A stretch of 64,000 nt of DNA from Gammaproteobacteria bacterium UBA7449 (GTDB lineage: Bacteria; Pseudomonadota; Gammaproteobacteria; Pseudomonadales; Pseudohongiellaceae), in assembly GCA_002477465.1 (NCBI GenBank), contig DLPV01000042.1, positions 76,619-140,618 on the forward strand. The letters are read 5' to 3'. Position numbers and translations under genes: made by a program. The notes under the pieces were generated by a model. It was given only the letters and a program-made list of their open reading frames with translations, was not told the DNA's origin and searched no databases. Each line of letters starts with the position of its first letter. The first letter of the stretch is position 1. Below are positions 1 to 8,580 of the stretch, one piece after another.

Positions 1-21
1 TGCGGGGGAGCAAAACACAGC

Positions 22-792
22 ATGGAATTACAAGGGAAAACCGCTTTTATCACCGGTGGTGCATCGGGCCTGGGGCTGGCAACAGCACAAAAATTCGTGG
101 CCAAAGGCGCCAAAGTCTTTCTTTATGATCTCAATGAAGACGCGCTGGCGCAGGCAGCCGAACAGTTTGGAGAGTCTGCGGCCTGGCACGCGGGTGATGT
201 GGCCGATGAGGCAGCGGTCAAAGCTGCTATCGCCAAGGCTCAGGAAGCTTTTGGCACTATTCATATCAATGTAAATTCTGCGGGTATTGGCGGCGCTGCG
301 CGCACCGTGGGGAAAGACGGGGCAATGCCGCTGGCGAAGTTTGAGCACATTGTGCGGGTTAATCTGATCGGTACATTCAATGTGCTGCGACTGTGTGCCG
401 AAGTCATGCAGCTAAATGAGCCCCAGACCGAGGATCAGGAACGCGGCGTGATCATCAATGTAGCTTCAATAGCAGCCTTCGATGGGCAGACCGGCCAAGC
501 CGGGTACGCAGCCAGCAAAGGCGGCATCGTATCAATGACTCTGCCAATCGCGCGTGATCTCTCCAAGCGTGGCGTGCGGATCATGACCGTTGCGCCCGGC
601 GTATTTGAGACACCGCTTCTGGCGAAGGCGCCACAAGAAGTACGAGATCCCCTCATCGCTATAACCCAATTTCCAAAGCGCCTGGGTAATCCCGACGAGT
701 TCGCAGCAGAGGTTGCGCACATCGTTGAGTGCGGTTACCTGAATGGCGAAACGATTCGGCTCGATGCCGGTATCAGGATGCCTGCAATCTAG
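22..792 (+). CDS. SDR-family 3-hydroxyacyl-CoA dehydrogenase, HSD10-like
   Basis: This 256-residue protein is a short-chain dehydrogenase that should oxidise 3-hydroxyacyl-CoA (or 2-methyl-3-hydroxybutyryl-CoA) with NAD+ in the cytoplasm. The N-terminal Rossmann motif TGGASGLG is visible at about residues 11-18, an NSAG motif follows near residue 85, and the active-site YAASK motif lies in the stretch GQTGQAGYAASKGG, which is very characteristic of the HSD17B10/type-2 HADH group. A GGGGGAG ribosome site lies about 12 bases before the ATG. A thiolase and an acyl-CoA dehydrogenase follow on the same strand, which supports a beta-oxidation or branched-chain acyl-CoA role. Substrate chain length cannot be read from the sequence. 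Confidence 0.93.
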   Translation: MELQGKTAFITGGASGLGLATAQKFVAKGAKVFLYDLNEDALAQAAEQFGESAAWHAGDVADEAAVKAAIAKAQEAFGTIHINVNSAGIGGAARTVGKDGAMPLAKFEHIVRVNLIGTFNVLRLCAEVMQLNEPQTEDQERGVIINVASIAAFDGQTGQAGYAASKGGIVSMTLPIARDLSKRGVRIMTVAPGVFETPLLAKAPQEVRDPLIAITQFPKRLGNPDEFAAEVAHIVECGYLNGETIRLDAGIRMPAI

Positions 793-848
793 GCAAACGG
801 GACACAAGTTTTCAGACTCCGAACAGATTTAGTGAGAGGATATTTTTG

Positions 849-2036
849 ATGGCGAATGCATATATCGTTGGCGCCGTGCGCACGGCAACAGGACGCAAGA
901 AAGGCCGACTTAGCAGAATGCATCCTATTGATATGGGAGCAGCTGTAATTGATGAACTGGTGGATCGCACGGGCATACCTACTGACAAGGTCGATGATGT
1001 GGTATTCGGTGTGGTGATGCAGATTGGCGCACAGGCGGGCAATTTGGGTCGCAACGTGGCCATGAGTTCGAAGCTGGCACTGGAAGTGCCCGGCACGACG
1101 GTGGATCGCCAGTGCGGTTCCTCGCTACAAGCGATTCAGTTTGGTGCCCAGGCGGTGATGTCTGGCACCCAGGATGTAGTAATAAGTGGCGGCGTAGAAG
1201 CCATGAGCACGGTAGAGATTGGGTCGAATATTCGCGACGGCCTTGAGCATGGCCGCGGCGTGCCGAAGGGCGAACGCCTCGAGATGCAGTATCCGGGTAT
1301 CCAGTTCAGCCAGTTTGACGGCGCTGAGCTGCTGGCGGAGAAGTATGGCATCAGCCGGGAAGAGCTGGATGCGTTTGGCTTACTGAGTCACCAGCGAGCT
1401 GCAGCGGCGACCAAGAATGGTTACTTCAACGATGAAATCGTCCCGCTTAATATCGAACTGGAGGACGGCAGCAAGGATGTACATACAGTAGATGAAGGTA
1501 TCCGCTTTGAGTCGACTCTCGAAGGCATGCAGTCGCTCAACACTCTGCGAGAGGGTGGCGTGATAACCGCCGGCACTGCAAGCCAGATCAGCGATGGAGC
1601 GGCGGCTATCATGGTGGCGAATGAAGATGCAGTGCAGAAATACAATCTCCCCGTGCGCGCCAAGATTCATTCACTGGCTGTGGTGGGTTCAGACCCTGTC
1701 ATTATGCTGGAGGGCCCAATACCCGCGACGGAAAAAGTGCTTGAAAAGGCTGGCCTTACAATCGATGACATCGATCTGTATGAAGTAAATGAAGCTTTTG
1801 GTTCTGTGCCCCTGGCTTGGGCCAAGGCGCTGAATGCGGATCCTGAGAAGCTTAACGTTAACGGTGGCGCGCAGTCCCTGGGTCACCCGCTGGGCGGTAC
1901 TGGTGCCAAGCTGATGACTACCCTGGTACACGAGCTGGAGCGCCGCGATGCTCGCTATGGACTGGTGGCTATTTGCGAAGGTGGCGGCACTGCTAACGCC
2001 ATGATTATTGAACGAATGGATCAACTGGATAGCTAG
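849..2036 (+). CDS. Acetyl-CoA acyltransferase (thiolase)
   Basis: This thiolase of 395 residues cleaves 3-ketoacyl-CoA with CoA, or condenses two acyl-CoAs. The nucleophilic cysteine is C89 in VDRQCGSS. The EVNEAFGSVP motif, the GGAQSLGHPLGGTGAK loop and the C-terminal cysteine in AICEGGG are all present, so the active site is complete. An upstream in-frame start would add 40 residues that overlap the previous gene and look non-homologous. The ATG at 849 begins MANAYIVGAVRT as in the family and is preceded by AGAGGA. It lies between the HSD10-like dehydrogenase and an acyl-CoA dehydrogenase, probably in one operon. Degradative versus biosynthetic use is not decided by sequence, but the context favours degradation. 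Confidence 0.95.
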   Translation: MANAYIVGAVRTATGRKKGRLSRMHPIDMGAAVIDELVDRTGIPTDKVDDVVFGVVMQIGAQAGNLGRNVAMSSKLALEVPGTTVDRQCGSSLQAIQFGAQAVMSGTQDVVISGGVEAMSTVEIGSNIRDGLEHGRGVPKGERLEMQYPGIQFSQFDGAELLAEKYGISREELDAFGLLSHQRAAAATKNGYFNDEIVPLNIELEDGSKDVHTVDEGIRFESTLEGMQSLNTLREGGVITAGTASQISDGAAAIMVANEDAVQKYNLPVRAKIHSLAVVGSDPVIMLEGPIPATEKVLEKAGLTIDDIDLYEVNEAFGSVPLAWAKALNADPEKLNVNGGAQSLGHPLGGTGAKLMTTLVHELERRDARYGLVAICEGGGTANAMIIERMDQLDS

Positions 2037-2052
2037 AGAAGAAGCCAACCCT

Positions 2053-3213
2053 ATGCTTGAAAATTACCAATCCCCGTGGATGGATGAAGAGCTCGGCATC
2101 ATGCGTGATGCCGTCAAGAAATTCCTGGACAAGGAGTTTGTTCCTGTTGCCCAGAAGTGGGATAAACAGGGGTTCGTGGACCGTGATGCCTGGTACAAAG
2201 CCGGGCAGGCCGGGCTGCTCTGCGCCTCTATCTCGGATGAGTGGGGCGGTGGTGGCGGTGATTTCCGACATGAAATGGTACTGATCGAGGAATTTAATAA
2301 AGCCAATATCAGTGGTTTCGGTAATGGTGTGCATTCCGGCATTGTCGCGCACTATATTGAGAAGTATGGCACCGAGGAACAGAGAGCGAAGTGGCTTCCC
2401 AAGATGGCCAGCGGCGAGATTGTGTCGGCAATTGCCATGTCAGAGCCCGGCACCGGTTCAGATCTGCAGGCTGTTAAGACTACTGCCATTGTGGATGGTG
2501 ATGACTACGTCCTGAATGGTCAGAAAACCTTTATCACCAACGGGATTACGGCAAATCTGATCTGTGTGGTCGCGAAAACTGTTCCCGGTGAGGGTGCCAA
2601 GGGAATTTCCCTGATCATGGTGGAAACTGAGGCAGTAGAAGGCGAAGGCGGATTTCAGCGCGGCCGTAATCTTGAAAAACTGGGCATGAAGGCACAGGAC
2701 ACCGCTGAGCTGTTCTTCGATGATGTGCGTGTGCCGAAGTCAGCGCTGCTGGGTTCCGCCGAAGGCAGAGGTTTTATTCATCTGATGGAGCAACTGCCCC
2801 AGGAACGGGTGATCATTGCGGCTGGCGCCTGCGCCGCGATGGAGACCGCACTAAAGCTGACCTCGGAGTATGTGAAAGAGCGTAAGGCCTTCGGCAAGCG
2901 TATTCTCGATTTTCAAAACACGCAGTTTCGCCTGGCAGAATGCATGACGGAAGCGCGTATCGCTCGCGTGTTTGTTGATGACTGTGCCATGCGTCTGGCC
3001 AGGGGAGAGCTGGATGATGCTTCGGCGTCGATGGCCAAGTGGTGGACCACGCAAAAGCAGTGTGAAATTGTTGATGCCTGTCTGCAGTTCTTCGGTGGCT
3101 ATGGCTACATGATGGAGTATCCAATCGCCAAGATGTTTGCCGACAGCCGCGTGCAGAAAATCTACGGCGGCAGTAACGAGATTATGAAACTCTTGATTGC
3201 GAGAGAAATCTGA
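2053..3213 (+). CDS. Acyl-CoA dehydrogenase, long-chain (LCAD-like)
   Basis: This 386-residue FAD enzyme introduces the 2,3 double bond into acyl-CoA, the first step of beta-oxidation. The AMSEPGTGSDL flavin/substrate motif is intact. The C-terminus reads IYGGSNEIMKLLIAR, so the glutamate used as base by medium- and short-chain enzymes at the YEGTNEI position is glycine. Instead the LPQERV segment carries glutamate E251, the position used by mammalian long-chain acyl-CoA dehydrogenase. This points to the LCAD type. I chose the ATG at 2053 because the fifteen upstream residues of the longer frame overlap the thiolase end and are not family-like. Probable operon with the two preceding genes. 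Confidence 0.94.
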   Translation: MLENYQSPWMDEELGIMRDAVKKFLDKEFVPVAQKWDKQGFVDRDAWYKAGQAGLLCASISDEWGGGGGDFRHEMVLIEEFNKANISGFGNGVHSGIVAHYIEKYGTEEQRAKWLPKMASGEIVSAIAMSEPGTGSDLQAVKTTAIVDGDDYVLNGQKTFITNGITANLICVVAKTVPGEGAKGISLIMVETEAVEGEGGFQRGRNLEKLGMKAQDTAELFFDDVRVPKSALLGSAEGRGFIHLMEQLPQERVIIAAGACAAMETALKLTSEYVKERKAFGKRILDFQNTQFRLAECMTEARIARVFVDDCAMRLARGELDDASASMAKWWTTQKQCEIVDACLQFFGGYGYMMEYPIAKMFADSRVQKIYGGSNEIMKLLIAREI

Positions 3214-3251
3214 AGGCCATCAGCTTTATCCGTTAGCCATGGCTTCCCAGA

Positions 3252-3283
3252 TTTTGCAGGTCTTGCAAAATTTGCAGGTCTTG
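3252..3283. repeat. Short direct and inverted repeat between convergent genes
   Basis: In the 82-base gap between two convergent genes a 13-base unit (TTTGCAGGTCTTG) occurs at 3253-3265 and again at 3271-3283. The first copy also sits in a 7-bp inverted repeat, TTTTGCA with TGCAAAA (3252-3258 and 3264-3270). The hairpin is AT-rich and lacks a clean T-run, so terminator function is uncertain. Confidence 0.4.
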
Positions 3284-3295
3284 GAAAAAAGGGGG

Positions 3296-4279
3296 CTAAT
3301 TTAGCCAGATCGCATCCAGGCGATTGGATCGGTTCGGTATTACGCAGCGGAAGCCGGTGTGGTTGGTTGCCGACGCTGGGTCTGCCGGCATTCTCGCGCT
3401 AACCCGGAACCCCTGGCAGTAATTTTCACTGCACAGGAAAGAACCGCCGCGAATTCCACGTTTGGGCAGATTAGGCTCAGAAGGATCAAAGCTCTCAAGG
3501 CGGGTAACGCCAATAGGATTGCGATCTTTAAGGATTGCGTAGGCGTTGGGGTGATACCAATCGGAAACCCATTCCCAGACATTGCCGGTGATGTCATAGA
3601 GACCGAAATCATTGGCCGGGAAACTGCCAACCGGCGCTGAACCTGCATGCCCATCGGTATTTTCATTCTTGATGGGAAAGGTTCCCTGCCAGTGGTTGGT
3701 CACCGCCTGTTCTCGATGAATAGGTTGGTCGCCCCAGCTATAAACCTGCCCCTCCCGGCCACCGCGTGCTGCGAATTCAAATTGGGCTTCGGTAGGAAGT
3801 GTCTTGCCCTGCCAGTTGCAGTAGCTCAGGGCATCTTCATAGTTGACTTGCACCACGGGATGATTCATCCGCGCGACGATAGTGTCCTCCGGCCCTTCTG
3901 GGTGCCGCCAGTCGGCCTCTTCAACCAACTGCCACCAGCTCAGCGGCACAAGCTCTGACAGACTGCGCGCAATGGGGCTTTGGAACACCATGGAGTCGCC
4001 GAATCGTTCTGCGCCAGTGGCATAAGCGGTGGCGTCGACAAACTGCTTAAATTGGCTATTGGTGACTTCGTATTTGTCGATCCAGAATCCTGAAATTTCG
4101 ACAGGTCGGGCTGGCGCTTCGTCCTGTAGGCCTCGGTCTGAGCCCATTGTGAACGTGCCACCATCTACCCATACCATGGTCTCCGAGTCTCCTCGTTCCT
4201 CAACCAGGATTAACCCATCAACGATAATAATGGCCAGAACAAAAGCGAAACCAACCAGGCTCTGGGTATTGCTCAACAT
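3296..4279 (-). CDS. Formylglycine-generating enzyme (SUMF1 family), membrane-anchored
   Basis: This 327-residue FGE-sulfatase family protein begins with a hydrophobic segment (about residues 5-26), so it is probably an N-terminally anchored or exported protein. The core starts at MVWVDGGTFTMGSD and contains NSQFKQFVDAT, LPTEAQFEFAARGG and the NVWEWVSDWY motif. Near the C-terminus the RGGSFLCSENYC stretch keeps both copper-binding catalytic cysteines, C283 and C288, with the C-x4-C spacing of aerobic FGE. Many family members lack this pair. It should therefore convert a target cysteine to formylglycine, classically in type I sulfatases. No sulfatase is encoded within the window, so the substrate is unknown. 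It is divergently oriented to the gene at 4618. Confidence 0.85.
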   Translation of the reverse strand: MLSNTQSLVGFAFVLAIIIVDGLILVEERGDSETMVWVDGGTFTMGSDRGLQDEAPARPVEISGFWIDKYEVTNSQFKQFVDATAYATGAERFGDSMVFQSPIARSLSELVPLSWWQLVEEADWRHPEGPEDTIVARMNHPVVQVNYEDALSYCNWQGKTLPTEAQFEFAARGGREGQVYSWGDQPIHREQAVTNHWQGTFPIKNENTDGHAGSAPVGSFPANDFGLYDITGNVWEWVSDWYHPNAYAILKDRNPIGVTRLESFDPSEPNLPKRGIRGGSFLCSENYCQGFRVSARMPADPASATNHTGFRCVIPNRSNRLDAIWLN

Positions 4280-4617
4280 ATAATGCTAACTTCATTGTTG
4301 CTAATTCGAGCGCGAGTTTAACAAGATATCGGTGGATAAGTCTTTGTTTGCTCCCGCCGAATTGTCACGAATAGTCTCTGAGGTCCGGAATATCGGGGTA
4401 AACCGGCGGGCTTGGAACAAGTTTTCAGGCTAGGACGGCGCCTCGGAAACCGGGGGATGGCTCTGGAACCGCAAATCCGGCTATTCCAGCCAGTTTGTGG
4501 GTGCTGAGCACCCAAGTAGCCCGGCTACAGAGGATTCGTCACGCCTGCATAGTCAGTGCCACGGGTTCTTGTCATAATCAGGGCCTCTGCCGCGAAATTT
4601 GTTGGATAGACCTAGAC
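4280..4617. other. Divergent intergenic region
   Basis: This 338-base gap separates two divergently transcribed genes and presumably contains both promoters. A TATAAT hexamer occurs at 4280-4285 on the plus strand, but without a convincing -35 partner. A GGGTGC/GCACCC hairpin with a 3-base loop lies at 4499-4513 and has no T-run. No coding sequence or RNA gene is recognised. Confidence 0.4.
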
Positions 4618-5640
4618 ATGAAGAACATGCGCTTGATATTGAGTTTCTTAAGTTCTGTACCCAGCCTCGGCTTGCTCGCGGCAGAATCGGGCTATATTGC
4701 ACCGCTCACCGAGCATGGTGTGCCGGATTTCCAGGGCACCTGGTCTATCGCGACACAGACTAACCTGGAGCGTTCCGAACGCTTTGGCAGTGAACTAGAA
4801 ATTTCCGAGGAGGAAGCTATTCGTATCGAAGCCAGAGTGCGGGCAGGTATGCAGGCCAGTAATCAGCCTAGTGACCCAAATCGGGAAGCACCGGATGCGG
4901 GACGCAACGTCGGCGGCTACAACACTTTCTGGATGGATCCGGGCGATCGACTTGCCACAGTAAATGGCGAAATCAGAACTTCTATACTGGTGGACCCCGC
5001 TGATGGCAAATTGCCGTACAGTGAACAGGGGAGGGCAAAATATGCTGCCGCCATGCGACGCAGAAATTCCTATGATGGGCCTGAAGTCAGGCCGCTGGGC
5101 GAGCGCTGCGTGGTCGGGTTTGGTTCCACTGGTGGACCGCCCAAGCTCCCGGTTCTCTACAATAATCTGACTCAAATCGTACAAACTGAGGACTATGTGC
5201 TGCTGCTGGCGGAGATGAATCATGACGCCCGTGTTATCAGGCTCAATGCTGAATTGCCTGAGAATACGCAGTACCCCTGGATGGGAGATTCTATTGGCTA
5301 CTATGAAGAGGGTAGCCTGGTAGTAGAGACCACAAATTTTCACCCCCAGCAAAGCCTGCGTTCTTCTCTGGATCATCGCTTCTATGGTTCGCAACAGATG
5401 AAAGTTACTGAACGTTTTACCCGGGTTGCAGATGACGCTATCCACTATCAATTTACAGTGGAAGACCCTGAAAACTATGCGCAGCCCTGGAGTGGGGAGT
5501 TGCCCATGAATCATACCCAGGATCAGATGTTCGAATACGCCTGCCACGAGGGTAATTACGCATTACCCGGTATTCTCGCCGGTGCGCGAACGGCAGATGT
5601 TGAAGGCTCGGAGTATGCGGCCACTGATCCTGGACAATAG
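4618..5640 (+). CDS. Secreted protein of unknown function
   Basis: This protein of 340 residues begins MKNMRLILSFLSS and continues hydrophobic to about residue 21 (LLAAES), a plausible Sec signal peptide. The mature part opens with PDFQGTWS, a phrase shared by a broad, uncharacterised family of exported proteins in Gammaproteobacteria and Acidobacteria. It ends with the family's EYACHEGNYALPGILAGAR segment. I know of no assigned biochemical role. The annotated frame could be extended upstream to 4495, but the ATG at 4618 gives the signal peptide. TAG stop. It has no obvious partner gene; its neighbours are FGE (divergent) and an acyl-CoA ligase (convergent). Confidence 0.8.
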   Translation: MKNMRLILSFLSSVPSLGLLAAESGYIAPLTEHGVPDFQGTWSIATQTNLERSERFGSELEISEEEAIRIEARVRAGMQASNQPSDPNREAPDAGRNVGGYNTFWMDPGDRLATVNGEIRTSILVDPADGKLPYSEQGRAKYAAAMRRRNSYDGPEVRPLGERCVVGFGSTGGPPKLPVLYNNLTQIVQTEDYVLLLAEMNHDARVIRLNAELPENTQYPWMGDSIGYYEEGSLVVETTNFHPQQSLRSSLDHRFYGSQQMKVTERFTRVADDAIHYQFTVEDPENYAQPWSGELPMNHTQDQMFEYACHEGNYALPGILAGARTADVEGSEYAATDPGQ

Positions 5641-5831
5641 AATTCACTTGAATGGCGGCAGATATCACATTTAAATAGATTCGTATTTCCTGCATGAACG
5701 TTTCTTCAATGAAAATTGGCAATCACCAATTCTGTGCCACTCACTATTCTCTCAAGCCGGCCTGCAGTTTTTATCGATTCTTGATGGTATTCAATCCGGA
5801 AAGAGCGCGCGAGGTAGAAGTACAAAGAATA

Positions 5832-5858
5832 AAAAAGGGAGCCACAGGCTCCCTTTTT
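5832..5858. terminator. Bidirectional rho-independent terminator
   Basis: A perfect 7-bp stem GGGAGCC/GGCTCCC with an ACA loop (5837-5853) is flanked by an A-run and a T-run, so it can act in both directions. It lies 18 bases past the stop of the acyl-CoA ligase on the minus strand and downstream of the plus-strand gene ending at 5640. Confidence 0.88.
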
Positions 5859-5875
5859 AAATGCGGTGGCAAAAA

Positions 5876-7510
5876 CTACCTCAGATCTGGAAGCTTGTAA
5901 CCTTCCTTCTCCATGTTGGCGCGGATCGTCTTCTTCTCGATCTTGCCAGTAGGGCCAAGAGGCAAGCTTTCTACGGCAATCACCTCGTCAGGTAGCTGCC
6001 ACTTGGCAAATACCTTGCTGCAGTGTTCGATGACCGCAGCCTGATCCAGGCTCTGGCCTTCGGCCATAATGACCACGGCGACCGGGCGTTCATCCCACTT
6101 GGGATGAGGTTGGGCTACTACTGCGGCCTGGGCGATCTCTGGCATGCCAACGATGTGGTTTTCCAGGTCCACCGAGGAAATCCATTCGCCTCCGGACTTG
6201 ATCATGTCCTTGGAGCGATCGCAAATAATGACGTATTGGTCTGCGTCCATCTTGGCCACGTCACCGGTGACCAGCCAGCCGTCATGAAATTTCTCGGGCT
6301 GTGGGTCGTTGAAATACTCTGAGGCGATCCAGGGGCCACGAATACAGAGTTCACCGACAGCTTCTCCATCGTGAGGCAGCGGCTTCCATTCTTCGTCGAA
6401 GATCTCAATTTCAAGGCCAGGCATGGCGAGACCAGCCTTGGCGATATTTTCGAACTGCTGATCTTCCGAGATACCGACCTGAGAACGCTTGGACACCTTG
6501 CGCGACAGGGTACCCAATGGGTTCGTTTCGGTCATGCCCCAGCCCTGAATCATTTCGATTTCGAAGCTGTTCCAGTACCAGCGCATCATTTCTACCGGTG
6601 GCGCAGAGCCGCCGCAGGTCAGGCGATTGAGGCTTGAAAGATCGTATTTGTCTGGATTGGCCGTCAGCGCTGCGCGCACGCCCTGCCAGATCGTTGGGAC
6701 TCCAGCAGAGATTGTGACTTCTTCCTGCTCCATCAGACTCAGGAATGAGTCCGGCGTCATGAAGCGATGTGGATAGACTTGCTTGGTGCCGAGCATGGAT
6801 GCGGCAAATGGCAGCCCCCAGCCCATGGCGTGGAACATGGGCACAATGCCCAGCAACGAATCCAGAGCCGATAAACCCATAGAGTCGGTAAGGGATTCAG
6901 TCAGGGTATGCAGATAAGTGGAGCGATTGGTATACATCACGCCCTTGGGGTTGCCGGTAGTGCCTGAGGTGTAGCACAGACCCATAGGGGCAGTCTCAGG
7001 AATGTCCGGCCAGTCAAACGCGGGTTCGTGGCCAGCGATAAAGTCTTCATAATCAATCTGATTTTCAAAACTGCTTTCGCCGCCTTCGCCGTGGCGACAG
7101 ATCACCAGCAGCTCAACGCAGGGAATCTTGCCCCAAAGTGGTTCCAGCAGTGGCAGTAAGTCTTCGTCCGCAAAGATAATGCGATCGCCGGCGTGGTTGA
7201 TGATGTACTCCAGATCGGCGGGGGACAAACGGATGTTCAGGGTATGGAGCACGCAACCCATGCTGGGCACGCCCTGGTAGAGTTCCAGGTGGCGGTAGTT
7301 ATTCCACATGAAGCTGGCAATGCGGTCGCCAGTGTCGATACCGTGGGCCTTGAGGGCGTTGGCCAGCTGTTGGGCGCGCTCCCAGGTTTGTTTCAGGGTC
7401 TGGCGATGGGTCCCGTTAGCCTGAGCGGTGACGACTTCGACTCCTGGGTCTAGCTCGGCACCTCGCCCAAGGATGCGTGACATCAGCAGAGGTGTGTTTT
7501 GCATAGTCAT
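5876..7510 (-). CDS. Fatty-acid--CoA ligase (AMP-forming)
   Basis: This 544-residue acyl-adenylate-forming enzyme activates medium- or long-chain fatty acids to acyl-CoA using ATP. The P-loop-like YTSGTTGNPKGV motif is present. So are the GWGMTETNP segment, the hinge region TGDVAKMDADQYVIICDRSKDMIKSGGEWISS, and the C-terminal lysine motif GPTGKIEKK. The frame is open for 33 residues further upstream, but I chose the ATG at 7510 because a GGGGGAA ribosome site lies about six bases before it. It is close to the DMSP/medium-chain and FadD-like ligases; the exact substrate is not decided. It is divergent to the dehalogenase gene and ends at a strong terminator. Confidence 0.92.
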   Translation of the reverse strand: MTMQNTPLLMSRILGRGAELDPGVEVVTAQANGTHRQTLKQTWERAQQLANALKAHGIDTGDRIASFMWNNYRHLELYQGVPSMGCVLHTLNIRLSPADLEYIINHAGDRIIFADEDLLPLLEPLWGKIPCVELLVICRHGEGGESSFENQIDYEDFIAGHEPAFDWPDIPETAPMGLCYTSGTTGNPKGVMYTNRSTYLHTLTESLTDSMGLSALDSLLGIVPMFHAMGWGLPFAASMLGTKQVYPHRFMTPDSFLSLMEQEEVTISAGVPTIWQGVRAALTANPDKYDLSSLNRLTCGGSAPPVEMMRWYWNSFEIEMIQGWGMTETNPLGTLSRKVSKRSQVGISEDQQFENIAKAGLAMPGLEIEIFDEEWKPLPHDGEAVGELCIRGPWIASEYFNDPQPEKFHDGWLVTGDVAKMDADQYVIICDRSKDMIKSGGEWISSVDLENHIVGMPEIAQAAVVAQPHPKWDERPVAVVIMAEGQSLDQAAVIEHCSKVFAKWQLPDEVIAVESLPLGPTGKIEKKTIRANMEKEGYKLPDLR

Positions 7511-7595
7511 TCGGTATTCCCCCGTAAGTTTGCTTACGACTACTTTGAATTGCGGAAGTGGAGAATATATGAAGTAAGGTAGCTTGTTCAATTCA

Positions 7596-7623
7596 TTGAA
7601 ACCTGACAATTCAGTGGTATTCT
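7596..7623 (+). promoter_or_regulatory. Possible sigma70 promoter for the dehalogenase gene
   Basis: TTGAAA at 7596-7601 and TATTCT at 7618-7623 are separated by 16 bases, giving a fair match to a sigma70 promoter about 60 bases before the dehalogenase start. No transcription data; the call rests on hexamer resemblance only. Confidence 0.35.
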
Positions 7624-7682
7624 GCCGAAGCTAGAATAATTACGACCAAGACAAGGGTAAACAGGCGCAATCGAGGCTCAGA

Positions 7683-8564
7683 ATGATCAATATCGCGGAA
7701 CATCCCAAGCAAACCGTGTCGGTAAACGGCAAGACTATGGCCTATGTGGAGATGGGAAAGGGCGATCCCATTGTCTTCCAGCATGGCAACCCGACTTCAT
7801 CCTATTTGTGGCGCAATATCATGCCGCATCTACAGGATCAGGGGCGCTGCATCGCAATCGACCTGATTGGCATGGGTGATTCCGACAAGCTTGAGGATTC
7901 TGGGCCAGAGCGCTATAGCTTCATGGAGCACAGACAGTATCTGGATGGCGCACTCGATGCGCTTGGCGTCAAAGACAATGTAACCTGGGTAATCCACGAC
8001 TGGGGTTCAGCCCTGGGTTTCGATTGGGCTAATCGGCATCGTGAGTCGGTTAATGGTATCGCCTACATGGAGGGCATTGTCCGGCCTGTGACTTGGGAGG
8101 AGTGGCCTGAGGCTGCACGCGGTGTGTTTCAGGGGTTTCGATCGCCCGCCGGGGAAGAGATGGTGCTAGACAAGAATGTATTCGTCGAAAGAGTGTTACC
8201 TGGCTCTATTCTCAGAGAGTTAAGCGATGCAGAGATGGAGGTATACCGACGGCCCTTTAGTGTGCCTGGAGAGGGCCGCCGCCCGACCCTGACCTGGCCG
8301 CGACAAATACCGATTAGCGGTGAGCCCCCGGAGGTGGTTGCACTGGTACAGGAATATGCGGAATGGCTGGCAAGTGCAGAGCTTCCCAAGCTCTTTATTA
8401 ATGCCGAGCCAGGCGCAATTCTCATTGGACCACAACGGGAGTTCTGTCGCTCCTGGCCGAATCAGGAAGAAGTTACTGTAAAGGGTAATCATTTTTTGCA
8501 GGAAGATTCGCCGGATGAAATCGGTCAGGCCATCGCTGACTGGCGTCGCCGCAACATAGCCTAA
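7683..8564 (+). CDS. Haloalkane dehalogenase (HLD-II type)
   Basis: This 293-residue alpha/beta hydrolase hydrolyses carbon-halogen bonds to give an alcohol and halide. The catalytic set of HLD subfamily II is all visible. Halide-binding N36 lies in QHGNPTSS, the nucleophile D106 and halide-binding W107 lie in VIHDWGSALGFDW, the acid E130 follows in AYMEG, and H270 lies in GNHFLQEDSPDEIG. These segments closely resemble LinB, DhaA and DmmA. The protein should be cytoplasmic. An MFS transporter follows after 16 bases, suggesting co-transcription and perhaps uptake or efflux of the substrate or product. Natural substrates of marine enzymes of this group are mostly unknown. The role could be detoxification of short haloalkanes. 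Confidence 0.92.
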   Translation: MINIAEHPKQTVSVNGKTMAYVEMGKGDPIVFQHGNPTSSYLWRNIMPHLQDQGRCIAIDLIGMGDSDKLEDSGPERYSFMEHRQYLDGALDALGVKDNVTWVIHDWGSALGFDWANRHRESVNGIAYMEGIVRPVTWEEWPEAARGVFQGFRSPAGEEMVLDKNVFVERVLPGSILRELSDAEMEVYRRPFSVPGEGRRPTLTWPRQIPISGEPPEVVALVQEYAEWLASAELPKLFINAEPGAILIGPQREFCRSWPNQEEVTVKGNHFLQEDSPDEIGQAIADWRRRNIA

Positions 8565-8580
8565 GCCACGTGGCCAAATC

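Noticed and set aside
4795..5547. Long minus-strand open frame of 250 codons
   Set aside because: It is fully antisense to the secreted unknown gene, which has a signal peptide, ribosome context and family sequence; the antisense translation has no recognisable motif.
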